DNA of 64,000 nt from Portulaca oleracea. Its lineage: Eukaryota; Streptophyta; Magnoliopsida; Caryophyllales; Portulacaceae. The stretch lies in NCBI GenBank assembly GCA_029582165.1, contig CM055869.1:8836425-8900424 (forward strand). The letters are read 5' to 3'. The notes beneath the pieces were generated by a model. That model was not told where the DNA came from and made no database searches. It worked only from the letters and a program-made list of their open reading frames with translations. Position 1 is the stretch's first letter; the number at the start of each line of letters is the position of its first letter. Shown here one piece after another: positions 12,096 through 24,690 of this stretch. The position numbers and the translations under genes are program-made.

Positions 12096-12555
12096 ATTTA
12101 TGGGTCTCCCCAAATGGGGAATGGAGAAAGGAGATTAGTCATAATAATCTTGATTTTGTGTATATTTTATTTGAAGGATTATGTTACGATACGTTTTCAT
12201 TTGATTAATGTCATTAAAGTTACCCTCTTTTTAATTTATATTCCTATTTGTATATAGTTTATTTTTTTATTTTCTATGAAAATAACTATTTTTTCTTACA
12301 CCGTGCGTTGCACAGGTTTAAGACTAGTTGTTATTAATTAACGAGTTCAGGAGTGTGCTTTTGCTGCCTCTGCTAAAAGTTGAAGGGATTATGAAGTAGT
12401 TTCCAAGTACAAACACATCAACATTCATGCCCCCTCACTCAGTGGCTCTATGCTTGGATTGACAATTGGGCATCTAACATTCTAACAGATTACAGCAACA
12501 TTACATTTAGGTACAATGAGTCTGTCTAGACTCTAGAGATATACAATACAACAAA

Positions 12556-15500
12556 TTACAGTTGAGACTTGGCACTAACACTAGGCAATCCCCCAAAGAT
12601 GTAGACCTCATCGTATCCCCTCCTGTCAACAAAACGCAAACTCGGCAAATAGGGTTGTTGCATTGAGTTAAAATCCAATGACAGATATGTATATCAATGA
12701 ATGTTAAGAAAACATACCCTCCCTTGCCACAGTAAGTGGGACTGTAATTGTAAATAAGATTGTCGAGCACTTCCTGAGCAGGCGGCCTATTTGAAGACTT
12801 CCTAGCCTCGCTGCAAATTAAATTCGGTCAGATTTCATTATACATCATTGATTGTATTTATGTAACACAGAGCAGCTTTTCAAAGAGGTAATCAGCACAA
12901 GCACAAAGGTGCTATTACAAAAACTACAGCTTCCACAGGTGCTATTACTTCAACATGAGAGTCAAGCACTAGGCTAAAAGCTAAACTATACACAACTAGC
13001 CAAAACTAAAACCTGAAGGTAGACCCGATTGAGGACAAAGCATCACAATTGTGACCAAACAGCTGACCTTAATTCTTGCAGATGAGGCATGTTATTTACA
13101 AGCTTACTTGAATTTTATAGATGGAAAGATCAAAAAACCAAATTAGAAATGACCTGAAATGGCAACAAACATGACATGGACTTTATAAGCGGATTTGAAA
13201 TTAACTTGATGCAGCCAGTTCACCAGGTCTAGATATAACTTATCAGTTAGTTATTTACTGCCACAATCAATGCATTTCCAGCAGTTCACTGTTAGAGCAG
13301 TAGGCTCAGCTAAAAATCAAACGAATGGGTCAATATATTGGTAGAGTTGGTTTCAGTCAACAATGCAAGAAGAGCTAGGATTTTAGATATTGCTCCGTAG
13401 ATCAGAATTTACCTGATAAGAAAGTTTGCAACGTTTTGTGTCACCCGTATCGCATCTTCTGAATGCGGAATCATGGGATAGCCCCATTCAAAAGCATTTT
13501 TCTGTGATCATTCCAGTCAGAAATAGGAAATTGTGTACATTAAAGAACAAAATTATGATATAGTACAATAGCACAGCCAATGGAGATATATCAAGGAGCA
13601 ACCAACATGAATGCTAATCATTAGCAGTAATAGTTTATATTCGGTATCTGATCCAATGTTGCAGTATAAGCGCTGAATTACAAGCATGTGGCGTTATCTT
13701 AAATTATAAAGACAAAAAGGGATCATGTCATGCTATCTTAAAATGCCAATATTATGTTTACCTAGCAGTATAAGAATTGTAACTTCTGATCAACTGAGTT
13801 TTAGTGCTTCATTCAGCTCAACCATAATCCTCAAAAAAGAATGTGAAAAACTTAAAATGACTTAAACAAACACATTACTAAACAAAAGACAAATGAAAGA
13901 GTCCAGGGGAATTCTTTTAGGGTTCTTCATGATGTATGTTTAATAAAGTTACATGCTACTGGTGTATACATGTTCAATACTGCAAAGAAATAGTCTATGA
14001 ATTTAAATTGTTACTTAAAAGATAACACTATTGTATCTTTAAGAAGTTACCTCTGGATGCCACTGGAACACAGTAATAGGATAGTCGTAAGCTTGTGCTG
14101 TTGACACATAAACCTGAATGTAAAACAAGCAAACTAAGAATTGCTAAATGAAACTAGTTTCTTTCAAAAAGGAAAGAATCGCCTCCAAATTGATACCATG
14201 AAAAGTCAGGTTGATCACAGCACCTTATCATCTTCGTCTGCACTAGTGGTCAAGATACTGAAGAAACTTGACAACTGTTGATTTCCCCGAAGTTTTTCAG
14301 GTGATATACCATACTGTTCATTAGAGTGGGACATGAAATCCGTAAGTTACAGCCATTCCAGGCTCAGTCTAGAATTCTAGAAGGAGATGATTACCACTAC
14401 AATCATGTGAATAGAGAGAGTAAACACAAAGAGAACCAACAGAACAAGTCACATTAGAAATTTATCAAATCCTAGATCAACTCTATCAAGATCTACACAA
14501 CACCTGACATCTTTGTCACATTAAAAATTGATCATCTGTAATTAATAAAGAACAGAATAAAGTTAAAATCAGAATAAGACATCCTCAGCTAAGTTGGTAA
14601 AACTTACTTTATGGTTTTGCATCACCAAACATTCTGTCTCTAACTTTCTCAACAAATCAGGAGGGAATCTGCAGCAAAAGAATTTCAGGAACACAAAAAA
14701 GTCCGTTAAAGTCTAGGATTCTAGGTTTGCACATGAAGAAACACACGGGAAAAAAAAAAAAAAAAAACCTTCCAGCTTCCAGGTCCACATGCTCTTTTAA
14801 AATCCTTAACCCTTAAAAAGATGCAAATATCAAGAAAATCTGGACCAGTCAGATTTGGTGGAGAAGTAAAGTTTATCCAGCTAGTAAGCTACTAAGATGC
14901 ATTACTGTTACAAGAAATTGATTGTGTCTCACAACACACAACCTCAATTTCATTTGATCAAGCATAGAGTGGATGTCTGGGACATCCTTCTGCATAAAAT
15001 GAACCACGCATGGAATTGGTTTTCACTATCATAAACAACAAGAAGCGATCAATTTTTAAGTCAACTGCAAAAATAGGATTAACAAGGTGATGCTTCCATG
15101 GTAACTGCCAAGTGCATTGAAACATGGAAAGAGAGCATGATAAGTGGAGGCCAGGTACCCACTCTAACTTCATCAGACAGTAGGGTTAAGATTATCCACT
15201 TAAACCACACACCTTCATTCGGCAATTAGTACTAACACATAGATACAGCAGCACATTTGCTACAGCACATCAGCAGTTCTACAATATCATGATTGCTTAT
15301 GGCAGCATGCATTAACAAATGAACGAATGCAATTTCACCGCTAGAAAGCAATTACATACCTCTCAAAAACTGTTCCTTCTAAATTAGCACCTTCAACAAA
15401 TTGAAGAGTTGATGCCATATGGCTTGCCTTGAATCTTTCAAGAATATTATTGTCCTGCAATTTACAAGGAATCAGATACACAGGCCAAATGACTTTAACA

Positions 15501-17122
15501 CTGTAAACAAACTGCACAGTCCAAAATCATTCTTTTCTGGTAAGGTGTCAGGGCATTGCTGCCATGAAAGAAGAGATGGTTTGCCCTGAAATTGAAAACC
15601 TCTCATGTATAAACTCAATTAAAAATTGGAGTGGAAACAAAGAAATTCAAAAATGACTTTTTGTTAAGGGTGGTGGGGGTTGGCAATAAGATGCAAAAAG
15701 TAACTGATCCCCGACTTCAAATTTTCAATTCAGTCTCCTATATAATAGAATTAAGAGGCAAGTCACAGTAAGAGATGTTACCTTACTAACAATCATTGAT
15801 AGAAGCTCAAAACCCAGACAAATTGCATAACAAGGGAAGAACTGTCCTGCATCATTCTTCTCCATCACTTTCTGTGCAAGAAACAAAAGAAATCCTCTTA
15901 ACAGCTGAAACATTGTGAAGATCAATATGAGATAATAGACACATTTCCAGAAATGGTGGCTACTTCATACCTTGAATATTAATCCCACAACATCAAAGTA
16001 CAAGCCACTCTTAGCCCACCCACCAGTAAAGAGGACTCCATTCACCAAATCAAGCTTCTGCAGCAGCACATTTGAAACAGAATACACGGTCATCATAGTT
16101 TAATCATTACATGAAAATAATACGCAAACAACGCTTATACGAACTAGCTTTCCCCGGAATTTATATCGTTTTCATCTTTACATTGGCTTAAATAAATACA
16201 TTTACCAAAACTAGTATAAACCACCAATGCTGTCTCAACAGCTAACAAGAAAACACCCAATTGTAGGAAGATACAATTCCATACGCATTCGCTGCTAATT
16301 ACTAATTACCTCCTTGTTTGAAAACAACAAAAATTGAAGATGAACTGCCAATTAGATAGTGATCATCGTCCCACTACAAATTTTGCAAAATTAAGCCATT
16401 GTCCCAGACAGTGATCACCAACAAACCTTGAAATTCTGACAATTGCAATTGAGGCTTTGCTTTTCTACGACTTCAAAACAACTGAGTTCACCTCATTTCA
16501 ATTTCAATTTAAAGTTCATTTTAGCTCAATTCAACAACAAAGTAAGTTCGAAATTCAGCATATACAAATTCAATTCAACCGAAACAACTTCAATTAATTC
16601 AACAAAACAAGTCCCGCCCAAATCCATCCCACACAAGTTGACCAAAATTACGTTCAAAACACGACGACGCAAACACAAACAACCAAAGCACAGTACGCAA
16701 AACCATACCCTGAGCAAAACCTCAGGAGGATCGGTGTAAACAAGCGGAATAACCCTAGCACCAGCAGACTCCACAAACTTAACATACGACGCCGCAATAT
16801 ACGAAACATCGGAGCCATTCCTAAGCCTGCCAGAGGCTCCGTCGCCGGGATGAGTGAGGATTCCGATGACCGGCCGGAAGTTGAGATTGGGGTCCGGCGC
16901 CGGGCAGCGGGGAGAAGAAGAGACAGAGTAAGAGTAAGAGTCGGAGTCAGTAGGAAGCATGATGAAGGGTGAGTTTGCAGAGACGTGAGAAGGCAGCAAT
17001 GGAGTGGATAAGATGAGGAGGAGTGGAATCCATAAGTAGGAAGAGAGGATGATGAAGAAGTTGGTGGAAGATGATGGAGTGTTGGATGATGAAGACGAGG
17101 GTTTGTTGTTTGGAGATGGCAT
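12556..17122 (-). CDS. GGH: Gamma-glutamyl hydrolase (folate polyglutamate hydrolase), 10 exons
   Basis: The enzyme removes glutamates from folyl-polyglutamates, in plants mainly in the vacuole. The exons on the minus strand are 17122-16709, 16057-15971, 15871-15782, 15454-15360, 14668-14608, 14313-14224, 14113-14051, 13501-13413, 12810-12718 and 12622-12556. Their sum is 1149 bases, giving 382 residues with all junctions in phase. A hydrophobic signal segment lies at about 25-50. The peptidase C26 domain starts at [13 protein letters not shown]. The nucleophile Cys (ICLGFELL, about residue 185) and the catalytic His in QWHPE (about 298) are present. All introns have GT-AG ends. The Ser-rich N terminus is longer than usual, but the only upstream ATG in frame is the one chosen. 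The assignment is firm from motif order. Confidence 0.93.
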
Positions 17123-18130
17123 GGCTGTTGACTTGTGGTGTGAAAAATGTAGTACTCCTACCAGGGAATATTAATTGATGAAATTACAGGGCAATAGTAC
17201 AAGACCATTGATATTGGTCGGGTGAAACGAGGATCACGAGTGCTCTCGTGTCACTGAATTATTGGACGGAGGGTTTTGTTACTGTTGTTTGGGACTCATA
17301 TGTACTTGTAACAAATAATTCAATATATAGTGTAATATGTATACACGTGGATCATGAGTGTCAAGTAATATCTTTGAATGTGGAAACATATCAGGATTGC
17401 TAGTAGGAAAATTTACCGATGTTTAGATCAATCTCAAGTTGTCACAAGTTGCCGCACAGTAATATCAGTTTTCAGCTCACAACTATTCGAAGGAGGAATC
17501 ATACAACCAGTATGCACTAGTGAATGCGAAGGGGTATTGTCCACCGGCTCAACAAGGCTAGACATGACATTGGCAAGTGAAGTGTACAAGGTAAGTATTG
17601 ATAGTTGGGAAGACAAGCCCGCCAAGGAGTGGTGCAAGTTGCAAAAAACGTAGACGTCTATAGACTTCCTTGCACGATAACCAACCAATGGAAAAATGAT
17701 TTGTTTTACAACTAGTGTTTATGTCCCTCGACTTCCCCATATATCGCTGCGTATCTAATATAAGAAAAAGCTTTTAAAGGGCCGAATCAATCCTATTGAC
17801 CAACTTTAGACTTTGAACTACTTTCGAGTCTAATCCCAGTACTGATAATAGTTATTTAGACAATCGAACGTCTTTTGTAGGTTTGTTATGTTCTACTTCA
17901 AAAATCAATGTGGTTCTAGTCACTATCATATAGTCTGGCTACAAAAGCCTAAGCACATATATTGATTTGACCTTTTAATCCATTGCCAAAAAATATATAC
18001 ATATATTTTTCGCTCTAAAAAAAATATTACATATATGTTTTTATATTCGTACAGTTTCTCTTATGTAAATTATGATTATATAATTGAACTGTTTCTTTGG
18101 GAAAAATCGAACAACGGCTGGGAACATAAA
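17123..18130. other. Intergenic region upstream of GGH
   Basis: This should hold the GGH promoter (minus strand), but no distinct TATA box stands out. A 91-codon plus-strand open frame at 17378-17653 has no recognisable motif and is not called. Confidence 0.4.
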
Positions 18131-19050
18131 TTTGTGCGAAACTATGTTAATCATATCTACAATCGGAGATTTGATCCTCTACCATGCTCATTCTTAGTTC
18201 TCCTCATGTAGGGCAATTTTGGCGTACACGTAACAGGGATAGAGCTTGTAGATTTAATAAATGGTGGCTTAAAGAGCAAGGGTGGGAGGAGATTATTTTG
18301 ATAAGGCTTGAATATTGCTTCTCGCCTACTAATCTGTGCCATCACTCCAATGATAAAATATTAAAATGGGCTTATGTATGCGTTGCTTAAAGGGAGAAGC
18401 CCAAGAGATTGAAAGCCAGATTACAATAGTGCAATAATGGGCCCCAAGTGCAACATACCTAAGACTAAGGCAACCCTATATTGGCAATATATATTACATG
18501 CACCCGGAGCATGTGTTCCAGATTCCTGTATGTGAACAATCATGTGAATCATTGTGAACAATCATAATAACCAGAATGAACAACCTAATACATATGAGTG
18601 AACAATTGTAGAATCTGGAGCACATGCTCCGGGAGCACCAAAAAAATTGCACTATATTGGTGAGGAGGTTCATCGCGCCCTACATCAAATGCACCCCACA
18701 AAGACCCCTAAGCCTGATGTTAGGCTTACTCTGTTTTATCAATCCTTTTGACATATTGTTAATTCTAATGTATGTTATGCTTACTCTGTTTTATCAATCC
18801 TTTGACATATTGTTAATTCTAATGTACTATCTCGTGTGTGGGCAATTTATGATTGGAGAGCCACTGACCTTGTTAACCACACTTTTATAATGCCCAAAGT
18901 AAAGTCCACTACCTCTACAAAAGACTTTTGTCCTATAAACTTTTGCAATGCGATTTATAAATGTATCTCAAAAACCATTAGTAATCACCTGAACCTTTCC
19001 CATGTTATTCATGAGTCCCAAAGTGTCTTTGTGCCATGTTATTCATGAGT
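18130..19050 (+). pseudogene. Degraded LINE open reading frame 2 fragments
   Basis: Two stretches recall plant LINE proteins. At about 18237-18300 a C-RFNKWWL-type motif matches the region between endonuclease and RT. At about 18888-19030 the reading PKVKS...DFCPINFCNAIYK...ISNHL resembles the first RT motifs of L1 elements. They are separated by unrelated AT-rich sequence and a 55-bp tandem duplication (18724-18778 and 18779-18832). No intact frame remains. Confidence 0.6.
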
Positions 19051-19059
19051 CCACGAGAA

Positions 19060-20220
19060 AGACAGTGCAACGACGGGAACGAGTGTCGGTGTTGATGGCG
19101 AAAATAGCTCGGACTCATGCTCGACATACGAGGAGAAAGACGAGATTCATTTTCAATACTTTTTTCTTTTCTTTGGTTCGATTGTAGTGAAATCAAATCA
19201 TCATTGAAAAACAAGTTACTATGGAAAGTTTAGCTCTAACTATCCTAGTGGGCCCTACTACATCATCTAGTTGAATATAACTCATACGTATCATAATGGA
19301 TGTTCTAAAGTCTATACATGTGGAGTACGATATGATACCAGAACTCACCCCAACCAATACACTAGTATATTTCAAAAGGAAGGAATTGCTTTATTTTATT
19401 ATTAACCCTACCCAACGTTTGTCCCTTCCTTTTGCTTTTATTTATTTTCCCACACCCACACCATGCATGTTCATTGCCCACCTTAAGCAAGACAAAATAT
19501 CTGAAGCCCTTCGATTTTACAAGTCGTGACTTAGTTTTGGATTTATGTATAAATACAACACTGGACACCCCTGGGATTTATGCATAGTTTTCCCCCTTAA
19601 ATATCAATTTAACACTAATACGCAATAGAATTTGACATCCATCAAACATTACACAACTTTAAATCAATCATCAAAGCCCAAAAAACTCCCAAAAAACTAT
19701 TTTTTCGATAAAAAAACTAAATTTGTTAGTCTCTTGTCAATCTAGTTATATTCTGGGAGGTTATTGTTGTTGTTAATTATCAATCTAGCTATATGGAATA
19801 GGGCGCCTTACATGTCTACAGATATAAATTTTAAGTGTTCTATATCATAATACAAGTCATCATTAAAATAATGATATAATTTGTCATCTTAGTTAGGGGA
19901 GCCGGCCATACAATATTCACTAATTAAGTTAACGATATTTATTTTCTTATGCACGTAGTCAGGCTGATAATGAAATCATGCTACATTATTTATTCACGCT
20001 TTACAATTCATAAATACATTTGTTTTAGATTGATCCTACATGTCCATAGACATAAAAGAAAAATGGTCAATAAATAAATAAATAAATAAACCCATATTTT
20101 AATACAATAAATTCTACACCTCTTTCTTCGGAGATAAAACAACTCCAGCTTAAAAAAACCCTTTAATAATTACGTAATTAGTCATTATATTCCATTTTTC
20201 TTTGAATTTGTTCCAATTGG
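19060..20220. other. AT-rich intergenic DNA
   Basis: No gene, tRNA or element end is recognised. A short (AATA)n run lies near 20071-20091. Confidence 0.35.
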
Positions 20221-20223
20221 TAT

Positions 20224-20500
20224 GGCCATTTCTTTTTGGGGTGGGTGGAATGCAAGTGATGGTGCAGTGCGGTGAAATCGTTGAAAAGTGTGGTGATTTG
20301 TGGTGAGTTGTGGTGAAAGTTGTGGTAGGTAGAGTATGTGAGGGGAGAGAATGTGAAAAGTAGAAGAAAAAAGTGAGAAAAGAGAAAAACGATGAGATAA
20401 ATTGGTTATGATTGTGGTAAAATAGGATGAAGCGTGAAAAAACATTGAGCAATATGATGAGTTGTAATACCACACCGTACCATATAAAATAAACAGGGTC
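20224..20500. mobile_element. Tourist-like MITE, copy A
   Basis: 277 bp with degenerate terminal inverted repeats (GGCCATTTCTTTTT... and ...AAAATAAACAGGGTC) and the 3-bp direct duplication TAT on both sides (20221-20223, 20501-20503). The interior is a run of GTGGTG-like units on the plus strand, shared with copies B and C. Confidence 0.65.
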
Positions 20501-20804
20501 TATATATGATTTAATTTGTCGATCAACCCAGCTGGAGCTGGACCACGATGAACATTTTACTAGGCAAGAAAAGCATGTAACATGTATAAGTTAAACTTGC
20601 AGACAGTTCACTTACTTGGACCAATGTAGAAACTAGATGCTCACTGCTCAGCTCTAAATACAAGAAAGTTTGCTAATTAAATACAGATTGCAGACAAAGT
20701 TGCAGTAAGATATCATTGGTCCAGTAAAAACAAACTTCATTTTCAACTACTCCATGATAATTAAAAATTTTGATTTCAAGACTTCAAGTGGTAACTAATT
20801 AATA

Positions 20805-21777
20805 TGTTGGGTCTATGATCAAGGACCTTCGTCTCTAGTCTGCCAAGGACCTCAAACGGGATTTTAATGAAATACAAAATAGACGAAAGGATTAAGGAAG
20901 ATAGAAGATTGGACGAGAACAAGAAAGATAGAAGGACACTAACCCATAGCATCTCAAGGACGTCTACCCATAACATCTCAAAGTCATTTACATTAGGCGT
21001 AAAAGTTATGACGTGAAAGTCAAAAGAGCAAATCAAAACAGGGAAGTTTTCTGGAAACGATAATATCTGTTTTCTCCATCCTTTTTTAACCAGATTAATC
21101 GATTGCAACTATTTGATTGGTAGGAAACCATCAATCAAGAAATTGAAAGGGAAATAGAGATTGCAATTTCCGGAAATCACACAAGAAGGAAAGAAGATCG
21201 GAGCATATCGAAAGGAGAAACTGGAAACGAAGAAGGAAAGAATCAGGCAAAATCAATCTCAACATCTCTATTCTACTGATATCATTATTTTTATAAATAG
21301 AAGACTTGGAGATTGAAGATAACCAACGATTCCACGGAAGAAATCGAGTGTGGGAAAAACAGAGAGTGCTCTGTTTTTGTTCTTTCTTCGAGTAGAAAGA
21401 AGTGATTTGTTTGAGATTTATATTTGAGTGTAATCAAATCCTAGACGGAATTAGGTTTGATTAGTGTTTGCACCAGAACTGTGGTTGGTGCGTGTTCATT
21501 CGTAATCGTTCTTGAAAGTGCCCTCTGCAAGGCACTCTTTTCTGAGTTGCCCTAAAGACGTTTGCCTTAGGCAACCTTCATACATCAGTTCTGTAATCTG
21601 TTCAGTGAAATAAAGGAGGTTATTCAGTTACATTTCTCTTGTCCTTTATTTCAGTTTGTTTTGCTTAAAGTTGAATCTTAATCTGAAACGATTAAGAACC
21701 CCTAACATCTTTTATCATTTGAGTATTTGTGCAGAATTTTTCATAACTCTATTCACCCCCTCTAGGGTTCTTTTACA
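20805..21777 (+). mobile_element. Copia-like LTR (solo or truncated)
   Basis: It starts TGTTGGGTC and ends CTCTAGGGTTCTTTTACA, preceded by ATTCACCCCC, a pattern common at the end of copia U5 regions. A TATAAATAG box at 21290-21299 and a leader-like sequence after it fit an LTR promoter. No internal domain, primer site or matching second LTR is present. A clean target duplication is not visible, so the ends are approximate. Confidence 0.5.
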
Positions 21778-21799
21778 ATAGCATCTCATGTATATATAT

Positions 21800-22045
21800 G
21801 CCCTGTTCTTTTATACGACTGGTTGTGGTATGGCGCGTTGCGGTGTGGTGGAATTGTGGCGGATTATTGGTAAGTTGTGGTAGGTTTTGTTTTTTTATAA
21901 ATGTAAATTGTATTGGTAAATGTGAAAAAGTTGATTGCAGTGTGTTGTGGTAAATTGTGGTGGATTTGTATGTTGTGGTGGGTTCTGGCAAAGTGCGGTG
22001 TGTTGTGGCACCGCAACCCAGCCAGCCGTATAAAAAAGTAGAGCC
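21800..22045. mobile_element. Tourist-like MITE, copy B
   Basis: 246 bp. The ends GCCCTGTTCTTTTATACG and CGTATAAAAAAGTAGAGCC form an inverted repeat, with TAT duplicated at 21797-21799 and 22046-22048. The interior is GTTGTGGT-rich, as in copies A and C. Confidence 0.75.
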
Positions 22046-22048
22046 TAT

Positions 22049-22754
<706 letters not shown>

Positions 22755-23270
22755 TCAGTAAGGTCTTTGTCCAATGGTATTCCCATGAGGATTATACTCA
22801 CACACAACAAAAGTATCGCCATTGACACACTTAACCTTCGAACACCCGACCTGTGTGGAAGTCCTCCACACCAGCTGCGTATAATGCCAGCAGTCCTTCC
22901 CCGGCTGGCACGAGTTTGTCTTGTAATCGTAGAACGCCTCCTGCGACGCCCACACGCGGACGGCGTCGCGTGCGCTCCACTCGCTTCCCTCCCCCCAGAA
23001 TATGTTCTCCCCGTACGGCCCCGTCGAGTGAACCAACGCGCAGTCTCTCCTCCGTTGATTCGCGTACCACTTGGCGTAGCTCGCCAGCTTGCTGCTCCAC
23101 CGGAGCGCCGGCAGACGGTGGCGCATTCGTACCACGTTGTGCGAGTACAGGAACTGGGCCACCGTGTTCGCCGACCGGGCCGCGGTGGTCGGGATGTGGG
23201 TCGACTGAGTGCGGCGGAGGGAAAGTAGGAGGAGAAATGTGGTGAAAAGGAGGAAGAGGAGATTCTTCAT
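22755..23270 (-). CDS. Pathogenesis-related protein 1 (CAP superfamily), secreted
   Basis: This is a single-exon gene of 171 residues, the usual PR-1 size. A signal peptide of about 23 residues (Leu/Phe-rich) precedes the CAP domain. The domain has all six conserved cysteines (in DCAL, SCQP, DCWH, GCSK, KCVN, VCEY), the HNVVR entry motif, GENIFWG, and the CAP signature CWHYTQLVW. The C terminus PHGNTIGQRPY follows the PxGNxxxxxPY pattern of the CAPE peptides released from PR-1 proteins. PR-1 proteins bind sterols and are induced in salicylate-dependent defence. The coding sequence is far richer in G+C than its flanks. Minus-strand TATATATAA lies about 100 bases upstream of the ATG. The position within the PR-1 family cannot be resolved by eye. 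Confidence 0.95.
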   Translation of the reverse strand: MKNLLFLLFTTFLLLLSLRRTQSTHIPTTAARSANTVAQFLYSHNVVRMRHRLPALRWSSKLASYAKWYANQRRRDCALVHSTGPYGENIFWGEGSEWSARDAVRVWASQEAFYDYKTNSCQPGKDCWHYTQLVWRTSTQVGCSKVKCVNGDTFVVCEYNPHGNTIGQRPY

Positions 23271-23366
23271 GGCTTGAGAGCTGGGCAGTACTTGTTTTTT
23301 GTGTTTGGTATAAAATGGGTAAGTTGGCTTAGATTTAGATCTATTTTTGATTGGGGGAGGGGGGAT

Positions 23367-23375
23367 TTATATATA
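23367..23375 (-). promoter_or_regulatory. TATA box of the PR-1 gene
   Basis: Read on the minus strand, TATATATAA lies 97-105 bases upstream of the start codon. This is a normal distance for a transcript with a leader of about 65-75 bases. Confidence 0.6.
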
Positions 23376-23384
23376 GTTGCAAAT

Positions 23385-24480
23385 AGAAGGGTTTTTTTTT
23401 GGGTAAGAATCTTAGGAATTGTTTTGTGAGAAGTCTTTAATGGGATGATTTTGATTGGACAAGTGAAGGTGAGAAATTGTCGATTATTGTACAAAATTTG
23501 CAATATTGAAATACAATCAAATATGAGAAAAATAAATCAATTTGAAAAAATTGATATTTTTTCAGAGTTTTTGATAAATCAAATGTTTTTTTAGGGTGTG
23601 TTTAGTTGGTGAAAAATCCTATGAAAATGCTCAATTCAGTAATTATTTTCCTTATATTTAAATATATGTTGATTTTAGAAATTTTTTTTTGTAGGATTTA
23701 CCATTTTCTAGACTTTTCTAAAAAAATTTCTTTTTGAGAGGCTAAGGAAAATTTTCTCAAAAAATCTTTTTCATAAAAAATTTTCGCCAGAAAAAATGTT
23801 ATGAAGTTGCCACCGAATGTTCTTTCACGCAAAAATAATTTTTGTATTTTAGGGTGAATTGGGTTGGTTTGAAGTATTTTTGTCAGGGGAGATCACATGG
23901 GGGTTGGTATGGAAGAGTATTAAATGTAATAAAAGTAGAGCAATGTTTTATTCTCAATCATAATTAAATAGGTCCATGTTAGAGTTAAGTTATTAAGCGG
24001 TCTGTGGTGGGTAATGGGGAATTAAATGTTGGTAGGCTGAGAGCCTAAGATTAAGATTAATTAAGGATCTAAGTCGAGCAATTATAGGTTGGATGGAATG
24101 ATTAGGGTTCCTAAATTGGTGGCTGATAAGAATGATTAGCTTTCAGGTGCGGCTTTGTAACATGCACACTAATCATTGCTGCAATCATTTTCAAAACATT
24201 TTAGAGTTGTTGTTGTTAAAGTGGGAGTGTTAAATGTCAAAAGCATTTTATCATGTGGAATATGGATGACAAAAAAAATGTGTATTTCACATTCTCTAGT
24301 CTAAGAGGCGATGTATTTGGCCACATAGCATGGAATGCGTTGGTAATTGACTAATATAAAATAAAATAACAATCATTTTGTTGGTCAAATCAATTTTTTT
24401 TATTATTATTATTGAAAGTAGATGAATTTATTCTATACTTGAAACCGCATTATAAGCATTTTGGACAATCAGCTCAGTGA
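23385..24480. other. Intergenic DNA upstream of PR-1
   Basis: AT-rich, with several poly-T and poly-A runs. No gene or element end is identified. Confidence 0.35.
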
Positions 24481-24690
24481 AAGACTATGGCTTAGAACTC
24501 ATTCATGATCTTGTAGATAGATCAATAGATTGTAAATGGGCTATAGAGTGAGCAACTTTATTTTCCCATGTTTTTACATGCGAAAGGAAAGAGTAATAAA
24601 CTTCTTAGAAATAGTAAGAATGCTACTAAGAAAAGAGTCAATTTCTGATTGGACTATCACATTAGTTCTCAATTTGGCCTTCAGATTTAT
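24480..24690 (-). pseudogene. RNase H-domain relic of a LINE
   Basis: Translating the minus strand gives NVIVQSEID-like sequence (about 24630-24670). After one frame change it gives HVKTWENKVAHSIAHL (about 24535-24585). This is the order seen at the C terminus of plant LINE RNase H domains. Stops and a shift show it is dead. Confidence 0.5.

Larger units (their letters stand above)
7738..12328 (+). mobile_element. Helitron-like block: six stacked 5' termini and one 3' terminus
   Basis: The right end carries an imperfect hairpin (CCGTGCGTTGCACAGG, 12301-12316) followed by CTAGT at 12324-12328 and a host T. This is the usual 3' end of plant Helitrons. A TC-start resembling Helitron 5' ends (TCTATATATTATAATAG at 7738, after a host A) recurs at 11112, 11411, 11694, 11891 and 12060. 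Each unit has a related core (GGGTCCCRC...AATAGAG...GGCCAATCA or its diverged form) and ends in an (AAT)n run. No Rep/helicase is encoded, so the block is non-autonomous. The first unit is split by the LTR-like insertion at 7953-11050. Confidence 0.7.

Noticed and set aside
17378..17653. 91-codon plus-strand frame upstream of GGH
   Set aside because: No recognised domain and no supporting context.
22831..23245. Plus- and other-frame ORFs of 130-153 codons over the PR-1 gene
   Set aside because: They are shadows caused by high GC3 of the PR-1 coding strand; the PR-1 frame has all family motifs.
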